Position numbers and translations under genes: made by a program. From positions 1-17,903 of the forward strand of contig JAEYHP010000099.1 in assembly GCA_023409435.1 (NCBI GenBank): a stretch of 17,903 bases of DNA. Reading direction: 5' to 3'. Under the pieces are notes generated by a model. It was not told where the DNA came from, did no database searches, and saw nothing but the letters and a program-made list of their open reading frames with translations. Source of the DNA: Bacillota bacterium. GTDB lineage: Bacteria > Bacillota > Clostridia > Christensenellales > CAG-138. Below, piece by piece: positions 1 through 6,574 of the stretch; position 1 is the first letter of the stretch; every line of letters starts with the position of its first letter.

Positions 1-445
1 CGATAACGCTGCCCGTTTCAGCCACGTAGTCCCCGGCGATCACGGCGGGCGTCATGAGGCGCGTGCAGGGGATATCGCCCAAAAAATAATCTGCACCCGT
101 GGTGCCCAGAGCAGGGATGCTGAGCCCCGCTTGCGAAAATATGGTGGCCCAGCGGCTGTGCGTATGCACGATACCGCCGATATTCGGAAACGCGCGGTAC
201 AGCTTTACATGCGTGAGCGTATCCGAGGAAGGGCGCAAATTGCCTTCCACAACGGTTCCATCAAGGTCCAGCACCACCATATCATCCGCAGTCATATGCT
301 CATACTCCACGCCCGAGGGTTTAATGACAATAAGGCCCTTTTCCCGGTCTATTCCGGATACGTTGCCCCATGTGAATGTCACCAGGCCGTACTTGGGCAG
401 GAGCAGGTTCGCTTCCAGCACACGTTGCTTTAATTCTTCCAGCAT
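1..445 (-). CDS. araD: L-ribulose-5-phosphate 4-epimerase, AraD/UlaF/SgbE type (partial)
   Basis: This cytoplasmic class II aldolase-family enzyme interconverts L-ribulose 5-phosphate and D-xylulose 5-phosphate, which links L-pentoses to the pentose phosphate pathway. I translated the minus strand by hand from the ATG at 445-443. It gives 148 residues with no stop before the left edge; the family is about 230 long, so the C-terminal third is missing. It aligns almost without gaps to E. coli AraD as I remember it: FTWGNVS near residues 24-30, IKPSGV 41-46, MTADDMVV 51-58, SSDT 73-76 and VHTHSR 93-98. H94 and H96 match the zinc-binding histidines. These features separate it from the related aldolases RhaD and FucA. 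AAGGAG lies about 6-7 bases before the ATG. It follows the kinase gene after 109 bases containing a terminator-like hairpin. Whether it is AraD, UlaF or SgbE in role cannot be decided from this fragment. Confidence 0.93.
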   Translation of the reverse strand, partial: MLEELKQRVLEANLLLPKYGLVTFTWGNVSGIDREKGLIVIKPSGVEYEHMTADDMVVLDLDGTVVEGNLRPSSDTLTHVKLYRAFPNIGGIVHTHSRWATIFSQAGLSIPALGTTGADYFLGDIPCTRLMTPAVIAGDYVAETGSVI

Positions 446-491
446 ACTTTTCTCCTTAATGCGCTTTCTTTCCTTATATTGCATATTGCAC

Positions 492-540
492 AAAAAACAG
501 CGCGCCTTGCCGTCTTTGCGCAAGGACGGCAGGCGGCGCA
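492..540 (-). terminator. Rho-independent terminator between kinase and epimerase genes
   Basis: Read on the minus strand, a GC-rich hairpin has a perfect 7-bp core, TGCCGTC with GACGGCA (plus positions 525-531 and 508-514). With two bulges it extends to about 14 bp. Six T residues (plus A-run 492-497) follow shortly after. It lies just after the kinase stop codon and before the epimerase start, so it should end or attenuate the regulator-kinase transcript. I found no convincing promoter between it and the epimerase, so read-through is likely. Confidence 0.65.
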
Positions 541-554
541 TGCAGTTTTGCGGG

Positions 555-2078
555 TTATTGCATCAGCTGAACATCATCCCAAAGGCTGTCAAGACTCTGT
601 ATCGCTTTTAGATACAGGGAATACTTTTGTCGATATGTTTTCGCCAGGTTGGGGTTCGGCCGAACCGCCGCTGAAACATGCGTCATGGCGTTTACGGCGC
701 TCTCAATGGAAGTCTGATCGCCCGAAGCCACCGCCGCGCACATGGCGCAGCCCAAAGCACCCGCCTCCTTGGCAAACATGGTTTCCACCGGCAGTTCCAT
801 GACGTCCGCAAACATCTGCGTCCAGACGGCGGATTTCGCGACTCCGCCCGAAAGGCGGATGCCCTTGGGTAAATCCTTTCGCGTCTTGAGCAATTTGTCC
901 AGATGATATTTGTGGGAGAAGCACACGCCCTCATATACCGCGCGCAGGAAATGGGCCCGTGTATGGTTGGCCCCTATTCCGATAAAGCAGCCCTTGGCGT
1001 TGGGATGCACATTCGTACCCAAAATAAACGGCAAAAATATGGGGCAGAACTCTCCGGCCGGGATGGCTGCAATCTGCCGGTTGATCTCGTCATATGCGCT
1101 TTTACTCTGATCCGCCTGCTGCGTGAGCAGCTCCGGGCAAAGGGTTTTTAAAACCCACTCCTGGTTTCCTGCCGAAGTCGGGCTGCATTCTTCAATGAGG
1201 TAATACTCCTTCATGGCAAACAGGGAGTTCATCCAGGCCGTGCCGTCCGTTACAGGCGTTTTCCGGATATATTCGTTAATGCTCCAGGTACCCGCGATCA
1301 TGCAGATATTTGTATCGTCAGTGAGGCCGACCGCAAGGGCACAGGCGTCAATATCGAATAGGCCGCCGGCTACAGGCGTACCTGCTTTGAGTCCCGTCCT
1401 CACGGCGGCTTCTTCACTGACCATACCACAAACTTCTGCAGCGCCTTTTAAGGGCGGCAGAGCATCCATCAGCTCGTCAAGGCCAAAGAGAGCCATCAGG
1501 TTGCGGTCGTAATTGCGCGTATGAAGGTTCACAAGATTGGATCCGGAATAATCGGAATATTCCCCGTAAGCTTCCCCGGTCAGGCGAAAACGGACGTAAT
1601 CCTTGCAGGAAAAAATCCATTCTATATTTTTCAGCGTTTCAGGCTCGTACTCCTTGAGCCAGGCCAAAAGCGCCACCGGCTGGCACGGCATGATATGCTG
1701 GCAGCTGAGTGCAAAAACCCTTTCCGCCGTACCGTCCTTTTCCCATTTAAGCGGATATTGCCAGGCGCGATTATCCGTGGAACCGATGCCCTTGCGGGTG
1801 GGTTTGTTATCCTTGCCCCACAGGTACAGCCCTTTTCCATGCCCGCAAATCGCTACACAGCGGACGTCCCCGTTTTTAACGCCGGTCTTTTCCAATAAAG
1901 CGCGGAGTACCTTGCAGTTTGCCTCCCACATGACCTCCATATCCCGCTCGGCCCAGTCCGCATACAGGGACTCGGTCGGCGTTTCCGCCGAGGCGACGCC
2001 TATTTCTTCGCCGTTTTCCGTATATAGAGCGGCCTTCGTCGTTGTCCCGCCGTTATCCAGCCCAATATAATACTTCAT
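555..2078 (-). CDS. lyxK: FGGY-family carbohydrate kinase resembling L-xylulose kinase (LyxK)
   Basis: This is a cytoplasmic ATP-dependent sugar kinase of 507 residues, a usual FGGY length. The N-terminal phosphate-binding motif GLDNGGTTTKAALY is at residues 6-19. GGLFD at 238-242 supplies the probable catalytic base D242, GTW is at 263-265, and the adenosine motif RLSGGVAKSAVW is near 410. Several stretches match E. coli L-xylulose/3-keto-L-gulonate kinase as I remember it: WAERDM (42-47), GKGLYL (81-86), ECSPTSAGNQEW (297-308) and, further on, HTRAHFLRAVYEGVCFSH. The expected reaction is L-xylulose to L-xylulose 5-phosphate. GGGAG lies 9 bases before the ATG. It starts 27 bases after the LacI-family gene, so the two are probably cotranscribed. 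With the downstream 4-epimerase it forms the lower part of an L-pentulose pathway. Substrate is inferred from similarity; L-ribulose or another ketose cannot be excluded. Confidence 0.85.
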   Translation of the reverse strand: MKYYIGLDNGGTTTKAALYTENGEEIGVASAETPTESLYADWAERDMEVMWEANCKVLRALLEKTGVKNGDVRCVAICGHGKGLYLWGKDNKPTRKGIGSTDNRAWQYPLKWEKDGTAERVFALSCQHIMPCQPVALLAWLKEYEPETLKNIEWIFSCKDYVRFRLTGEAYGEYSDYSGSNLVNLHTRNYDRNLMALFGLDELMDALPPLKGAAEVCGMVSEEAAVRTGLKAGTPVAGGLFDIDACALAVGLTDDTNICMIAGTWSINEYIRKTPVTDGTAWMNSLFAMKEYYLIEECSPTSAGNQEWVLKTLCPELLTQQADQSKSAYDEINRQIAAIPAGEFCPIFLPFILGTNVHPNAKGCFIGIGANHTRAHFLRAVYEGVCFSHKYHLDKLLKTRKDLPKGIRLSGGVAKSAVWTQMFADVMELPVETMFAKEAGALGCAMCAAVASGDQTSIESAVNAMTHVSAAVRPNPNLAKTYRQKYSLYLKAIQSLDSLWDDVQLMQ

Positions 2079-2105
2079 GTAAAGTGCTCCCTTCGAGGCA
2101 GATGC

Positions 2106-3143
2106 TTATAGCAGATGGATGTTCTGCCCTTTGGGGCGGTACGGCGCGGTGCTGCTGCGCTCAAGCAGCTTGGTGCCGACCTGCATCTTGGTAATGGAAG
2201 AAAACGGATACTGAATCTGATCGCAAAGGATGCGGACCGCCCAAATTCCCATATCGGCGCAGGGTACTTCCATTGTTGTGAGCGGGGGATCGGACATGGA
2301 GGAAAATGGAATGCTGTCAAACCCCACGATGGAAATGTCCTCGGGGATGCGTATTTTAAATTCCTTGAAGGCCTTCATCGCCCCCAACGCGATGCTGTCG
2401 TTGTTGGCTACCAGCGCCGAAGGAAACTTCACGCCTCCCTCAAGCATCGTGAATATGGACTGGTACGCGCCGTCCGGCGTCGGATGCACCGCATAGATAA
2501 GTCCCTGGTCGAACACGTGGCCAAGCTGCGGAATCGCGCACTCAAACGTCTTCTTACGCACATTGCAGTTGCTCGAAGGCAGGACGTTGGCGATAAACCC
2601 GACCTGGGGGTGGCCCAGAGAAAAAAGATGGGAGACCGCCCGGTGAATGGCTTCCTCATTGTTCATGGTGATGCAGTTGTAATCCTGCATCGGCATATAG
2701 TTGTCCAGTATCACCATGGGAGTGGTGATCTCGGAAAAATGCTCCATGGCTTCCGGCGTCAATTCCGTACCCAAAAGCAGGATGCCGTCCGTCGGATCCT
2801 GCGTAAGCAATTCGGAGATTTCGTCGAGCTGCTTTTCCCCGCAGGCCGTCATAATAAGGTTATAGCCCTGCCTGCGGCATTCCTTTTCCACGGCGTCGAT
2901 AATCGCGTTGACAAAACCGGGATTTCCGTCAACCAACATGGAATGCTTCTTATATTTGATAAAACGGATCGTCTTTTTCGCCGGTTTCTGTTCAAGACCG
3001 TTGTTCACGCGATACCCGTTTTCTTCAAGCAGTTTTACAATTTGCCGGCGCTTTTCAGCCCCTACGCCTTCCCGGTTGTTCAGCACCAAAGATACCGTCG
3101 CAGCGGAAACATTGGCTATGCTCGCAATTTCTTTTAACTTCAT
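2106..3143 (-). CDS. LacI-family transcriptional regulator
   Basis: This is a DNA-binding sugar-responsive regulator of 345 residues, the normal family length. The N-terminal helix-turn-helix runs through about residues 4-25 (IASIANVSAATVSLVLN), followed by the hinge segment ENGYRVN near 41-47. From about residue 58 it has a periplasmic-binding-protein type I core, with DGILLLG, the late LVANNDSIALGAMKAF and the SIVGFDSIPFS segment typical of LacI/PurR effector domains. GGAGA lies 7 bases before the ATG. It is the first gene of the leftward transcript and faces the rightward operon across the control region, so it probably controls both; binding sites are candidates only. A weak possible promoter has TATACT at plus 3208-3203 (minus strand). 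The effector is unknown, and a pathway sugar or phosphorylated ketose would be expected. Confidence 0.95.
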   Translation of the reverse strand: MKLKEIASIANVSAATVSLVLNNREGVGAEKRRQIVKLLEENGYRVNNGLEQKPAKKTIRFIKYKKHSMLVDGNPGFVNAIIDAVEKECRRQGYNLIMTACGEKQLDEISELLTQDPTDGILLLGTELTPEAMEHFSEITTPMVILDNYMPMQDYNCITMNNEEAIHRAVSHLFSLGHPQVGFIANVLPSSNCNVRKKTFECAIPQLGHVFDQGLIYAVHPTPDGAYQSIFTMLEGGVKFPSALVANNDSIALGAMKAFKEFKIRIPEDISIVGFDSIPFSSMSDPPLTTMEVPCADMGIWAVRILCDQIQYPFSSITKMQVGTKLLERSSTAPYRPKGQNIHLL

Positions 3144-3484
3144 TGTGTTTTCTCCGGCAGCATCATTTCTTTAAGAATAAGAAAGTAAGATTCGTTGGCA
3201 ATAGTATATCTCAACTATTTAATAAATGCAAATAAAAAATTAAGTAAATTTCTTAAGTAAAATTTAACAATATTTAGAATATTCTCAGATGGGTAAGGAT
3301 AGAGGTCTAAACGCGCTAAAATTTCGCGAGACAAAGTATATTCGGTGGTTTTTATCATTTTTTATATTGTATTTCCACCCGAAACAATCGTTTCTCTCTG
3401 GAGAAATTTCAAATTTCAATAAAATAATTTAGTATATTATTCGAATTTCAACAAAAATATTCTATAGATTTTTTTGCAAACAGG
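3144..3484. promoter_or_regulatory. Divergent AT-rich control region with operator candidates
   Basis: There is no gene here. Possible regulator sites are GAAAC-AATC-GTTTC (3381-3394), TTTCTC-TCTG-GAGAAA (3391-3406), which overlaps it, and GAAATTTC (3403-3410). The octamer AATTTCAA occurs three times (3405-3412, 3412-3419, 3444-3451). TTAAGTAAA occurs twice (3240-3248 and 3253-3261) close to the regulator gene. Even palindromes are the usual form of LacI-family operators, but AT-rich DNA yields such matches by chance. None has the classic CG-centred core, so assignment is tentative. Confidence 0.45.
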
Positions 3485-3513
3485 TTGACACTACTAAAAT
3501 CACATGCTAATAT
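3485..3513 (+). promoter_or_regulatory. Sigma-A promoter of the rightward sugar operon
   Basis: The -35 element TTGACA (3485-3490) is a perfect consensus match. A 17-base spacer leads to TAATAT (3508-3513), which matches the -10 consensus at four of six positions. TG at 3505-3506 supplies an extended -10 (TGcTAATAT). The upstream DNA is very AT-rich, as in UP elements. Transcription should start near 3520, where the 12-bp palindrome AAAATTAATTTT (3520-3531) could serve as an operator. Confidence 0.8.
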
Positions 3514-3519
3514 TTAATA

Positions 3520-3775
3520 AAAATTAATTTTGCTCATTCGGCCTGCCTGAAAAGTTATCCAGTATCAATAATTCAGTAAAAACAGGGAGATTATTAACGG
3601 TTATTCATCCGCCCAGACGGCGGGTCCCTTTCCTCCTGTTATGGAAAATCAATACATCTAAATTTGCTCGGTTCGTGGAGGAACCGCGTGGTTATTTTCG
3701 TGACCCTTTTTCAGCCCGGCGCTTAAAACGGCTTTATATTGGCCCGGCCCATTCAAATTCAAAAGGAGAAGCGGA
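3520..3775 (+). promoter_or_regulatory. Long 5' leader (about 255 bases) before the cupin gene
   Basis: If transcription starts near 3520, the first gene is preceded by about 255 untranslated bases. Hairpins seen are CCGCC-CAGAC-GGCGG (3609-3623), followed by a pyrimidine-rich stretch, and CGGTTC-GTGGAG-GAACCG (3669-3686). The CCTCC near 3632-3636 could also pair with the GGAGG of the second hairpin, so alternative folds are possible. I recognise no known riboswitch. A six-codon ORF starting at 3641 has no ribosome binding site. Confidence 0.35.
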
Positions 3776-4129
3776 ATGAAAGTATGTCGCAAGGATACCG
3801 GCGAAAAGTATACGCCCTTTAGCCACTTCGGCATGACCACACAGGTCATATTCAACCCGGATACCGGGTGCAAGCGCGCCAACATTACCCTGTCTACGGT
3901 GGGCACGGGCGCGGGCAGCGTAGATGAAGTTCATGAGCATTCCGATCAGATATTCTACGTTTTAAAGGGCGTCATGAGCGTCAGTGCGAACGGCAAGCTT
4001 CTGGAAGTCCTTCACGAAGGCGACGCCATCATGGTGGAAGCAGGCGATGTACACGCCGTCACAAACGAGGGGGACGAGGATTGCGTCTATTATGCCGTCA
4101 CCGTTCCTCCGCTTACAAAAACACATTAA
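3776..4129 (+). CDS. Small single-domain cupin protein
   Basis: This 117-residue protein is one cupin_2 beta-barrel, probably cytoplasmic since it has no signal peptide. Motif 1 is G47-x5-H53-x-H55, followed by Q58 where many cupins have Glu, and YVLKG (61-65). Motif 2 is G82...G90-x2-H93-x3-N97, with Glu at the usual Pro position. The histidines suggest a bound divalent metal. In sugar operons such proteins act as sugar isomerases, epimerases or lyases or as ligand-binding proteins, so no reaction can be assigned. It is the first gene of the rightward operon, with AAGGAG 7 bases before the ATG and the flavoprotein gene 20 bases downstream. Confidence 0.85.
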   Translation: MKVCRKDTGEKYTPFSHFGMTTQVIFNPDTGCKRANITLSTVGTGAGSVDEVHEHSDQIFYVLKGVMSVSANGKLLEVLHEGDAIMVEAGDVHAVTNEGDEDCVYYAVTVPPLTKTH

Positions 4130-4149
4130 CCAAAGACAGGAGCGTTGTT

Positions 4150-5517
4150 ATGAAGAAAGTATGTAAGCCTTACAAGTTCGGAACGTTCAAGACGAATGCC
4201 GATTTTAGCGCCGCAATGGCCGCGGACGGCTTGAATTTCCCGATTTCGGATGATGTTTCCATCCTTATGGGGCCCGTTACCCTCGCCAACGGCCACGTTA
4301 TCCCCAACCGCATGGTCATTCAGCCGCTCGAAGGCTTTGACGGCACCAAGGACGGCAACCCCTCGGACCTGATATTCCGCAGGTACAAGAGGTATGCCGA
4401 AGGCGGCGCGGGCCTGATCTGGTATGAGTCCATCACGGTTGCCGACGATGGCCGCTGCAACCCCCTACAAATGATTATTAAAAAGGAAACCGTCCCCGAA
4501 ATCCGGCGCCTTGTACAGGAAAGCGACGCCGCTGCCATTGCAAAGTACGGAAGAAAGCCCTATAACGTGCTGCAGCTGACCCATTCCGGCCGCCGCAGCA
4601 CCAATGCGGAGTGGAAGTCCACGCCGTTGGCTGTGGTCGCCAATCCCTATATCGACCATCACAACTCCATAGACGGGCAGTCTGGCGAAATCACGTTCGC
4701 GACCGACGAGAAAATCGAAGAGATCGTGGAAGGCTTCATCCACGGCGCGGAGCTTGCGGTAGAGTGCGGGTTCGATTCCGTAGACGTAAAAATCTGCCAC
4801 GAATACATCCTGCGCGAGCTGCTGGCCGCCTACAACCGCCCCGGCAAGTACGGCGGAAGCTTTGAAAACCGCACCCGCGCGACATTCGATATCATCCATG
4901 GCATCAAGGAACGCTGCGGCGACAAGATCGATATCTGCGTGCGCCTCAATGCATACGACTGCATTCCCTGGCCGCACGGCTGGGGCATGAAGCAGGAGGA
5001 AGGCGTTATGGAGCCCGATCCCACCGAAGTCATCAAGCTGTGCAATATGCTGGTTGCGGAGGGCGTGGACCTTATCAACCTGTCCACCATGATGCCCCGG
5101 TACCAGCCTACCGGCCGCGGATACTTGGCCGAACTCGAAGAGGACGCGATTATCGAACCCTACAAGGGTACGTACGCGCTGCTGGATATGACCCGCCGCA
5201 TCAAGGAAGCCGTACCCGGCGGCACGTTTGTCTGCACGGGCCTCACCTGGTTTGAAAACTTTGGCGGCGCGGTTGCCGCGGGCGGCGTCAAGGAAGGCTG
5301 GTTCGATCTGGCAGGCTTCGGCCGTCAGGCGTTCGCCTATCCCGATTTTGCGGAAGATCTCATGAAGACCGGCAAAATGGTCCGCTCCAAGTGCTGCATT
5401 GCGTGCGACAAGTGCTACGACCTGATCCAGAAAGGGCATGTGCAGAGCGGCTGCGTCGTCCGCGATCAGGAAGTATACTTGCCCCTTTACCGGAAATATG
5501 TCATGAAGCAGCAGTAA
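4150..5517 (+). CDS. Old Yellow Enzyme-family NADH:flavin oxidoreductase with C-terminal Cys cluster
   Basis: This is a probable FMN-dependent reductase or dehydrogenase of 455 residues with a single TIM-barrel domain. Family marks are GPVTLANGHVIPNRMV (41-56), QLTHSGR (142-148), CHEYILRELL (216-225), YGGSFENRTR (234-243) and GFGRQAF (389-395). Near the C-terminus C416-x2-C419-x2-C422-x12-C435 resembles the 4Fe-4S site of 2,4-dienoyl-CoA reductase and trimethylamine dehydrogenase relatives, which is usually C-x2-C-x3-C-x11-C. Unlike those enzymes it ends about 20 residues later, with no FAD/NAD(P)H-binding half, so it needs another electron route. The open frame extends upstream to 4081, but ATG 4150 has AGGAG 7 bases before it and avoids overlapping the cupin gene. 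Its neighbours suggest a sugar or sugar-derived substrate; the actual one is unknown. Confidence 0.88.
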   Translation: MKKVCKPYKFGTFKTNADFSAAMAADGLNFPISDDVSILMGPVTLANGHVIPNRMVIQPLEGFDGTKDGNPSDLIFRRYKRYAEGGAGLIWYESITVADDGRCNPLQMIIKKETVPEIRRLVQESDAAAIAKYGRKPYNVLQLTHSGRRSTNAEWKSTPLAVVANPYIDHHNSIDGQSGEITFATDEKIEEIVEGFIHGAELAVECGFDSVDVKICHEYILRELLAAYNRPGKYGGSFENRTRATFDIIHGIKERCGDKIDICVRLNAYDCIPWPHGWGMKQEEGVMEPDPTEVIKLCNMLVAEGVDLINLSTMMPRYQPTGRGYLAELEEDAIIEPYKGTYALLDMTRRIKEAVPGGTFVCTGLTWFENFGGAVAAGGVKEGWFDLAGFGRQAFAYPDFAEDLMKTGKMVRSKCCIACDKCYDLIQKGHVQSGCVVRDQEVYLPLYRKYVMKQQ

Positions 5518-5557
5518 GGCATGTAAACTTGGGCGCTTGTGCAAAAGGAGTATGAAT

Positions 5558-6541
5558 ATGGAGTATATCAAGTTCAACCATACCGATCTTAACGTATCGC
5601 CTGTCTGCCTGGGCACGGTAAACTATGGCACGGCAATGAATGAGCAGGACGCCAAGGCGCAAATCAGCGCGTACCTTGCCGCGGGCGGCAATTTTATAGA
5701 TACCGCCCATATCTACGGCGATTGGGGCGACGGTCCCAAGTGCATCAGCGAGCGCGTCATCGGCAAATGGATCAAGGAAAACGGCCGCCGCAGCGAATTT
5801 ATCCTTGCCACCAAGGGCGCGCACCCGGACTGGGGCCATATGGATATTCCGCGCGTCAACCGGAAGTGCATCGACAACGATATCAACGAAAGCCTTGAAT
5901 ACCTGAATACCGACTACATCGACCTGTATTTTCTGCACCGCGACGATCCGAACACCCCGGTGGCGGAAATTATGGAGTGCCTCGATGACGCGCGCAAAGC
6001 GGGCAAGATCCGCTATTACGGCTGCTCGAACTGGGCGCTGCCCCGCATCAAGGAAGCGCAGGCATATTGTAAGGCACATGGACTTCAGGGATTCAGCTGT
6101 AACCAGCTCATGTGGAGCCTGGCGGACGTGAATTTCTACAATCTGGCGGATAAAACATTCATCCTAATGGACGAAGAGACGCGCGCATATCACGCGGAAA
6201 CCGGCATGAACGTCATGGCCTATATGTCCATCGCCAAAGGGTACTTTGCGCGCCGGGCCGCGGGCGAAAACCTGCCCGCAAGCGTTACGGACGTTTACGC
6301 GAGCCCTTCGAGCGACGCGATCTACAAGCTTGCAAAGTCCGTCGTCGAGCAGGGAAAATACACGTACATGGACCTTTCGTACATGTACATCATGGCGGAA
6401 AAGCTGTTCCCGTCCGTTCCCATCGCATCTTTCGATAACATGGATCATCTAAATCAGTGCCTTGATTGCCTGGAAAAGTCCATACCGGAAGATGTGATTG
6501 AAAAGTTTGCGCAGCTCAAGAAGTTCGTCTACTGGAAGTAG
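5558..6541 (+). CDS. Aldo/keto reductase
   Basis: This NAD(P)H-dependent carbonyl oxidoreductase has 327 residues and a TIM barrel, cytoplasmic. The catalytic tetrad is readable: D48 and Y53 in FIDTAHIYG, K86 in LATKG and H127 in DLYFLH. YYGCSNW follows, as in the aryl-alcohol dehydrogenase/YajO-like branch. The C-terminal segment IASFDNMDHLNQCL takes the place of the usual cofactor-phosphate binding region, so NADH/NADPH preference is unclear. The frame is open from 5537 and an in-frame ATG lies at 5552, but AAGGAG (5545-5550) sits 7 bases before ATG 5558 and only 1 before 5552, so 5558 is chosen. It lies between the flavoprotein and isomerase genes with gaps of 40 and 33 bases. It probably interconverts a keto and a hydroxy group on the pathway sugar; this is inference. 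Confidence 0.93.
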   Translation: MEYIKFNHTDLNVSPVCLGTVNYGTAMNEQDAKAQISAYLAAGGNFIDTAHIYGDWGDGPKCISERVIGKWIKENGRRSEFILATKGAHPDWGHMDIPRVNRKCIDNDINESLEYLNTDYIDLYFLHRDDPNTPVAEIMECLDDARKAGKIRYYGCSNWALPRIKEAQAYCKAHGLQGFSCNQLMWSLADVNFYNLADKTFILMDEETRAYHAETGMNVMAYMSIAKGYFARRAAGENLPASVTDVYASPSSDAIYKLAKSVVEQGKYTYMDLSYMYIMAEKLFPSVPIASFDNMDHLNQCLDCLEKSIPEDVIEKFAQLKKFVYWK

Positions 6542-6574
6542 CATCAGCTCTCTCTGGCGCAGTAAGGAGTTATT

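Noticed and set aside
2115..3137. Long plus-strand open frame of 340 codons
   Set aside because: It is antisense to the LacI-family gene; its composition is a mirror of that gene and it shows no recognisable domain.
3144..3484. CcpA (cre) catabolite-repression site
   Set aside because: I searched for the CG-centred cre consensus and found only partial matches; GAAACAATCGTTTC lacks the correct centre.
3641..3661. Six-codon leader peptide (ATG at 3641)
   Set aside because: The preceding bases are pyrimidine-rich and contain no ribosome binding site.
3670..3710. T-box riboswitch-like string GGAACCGCG followed by CGTGACCCTTTTT
   Set aside because: The downstream half and the conserved T-box motif fit only partly (the T of GGTGG is replaced, and the helix that should flank it does not pair well). 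No stem I elements are seen upstream, and the genes are not amino acid or tRNA-charging genes.
4465..5616. Long minus-strand open frame of 383 codons
   Set aside because: It is antisense to the flavoprotein gene, which has clear family motifs and a ribosome binding site; the antisense product has none.
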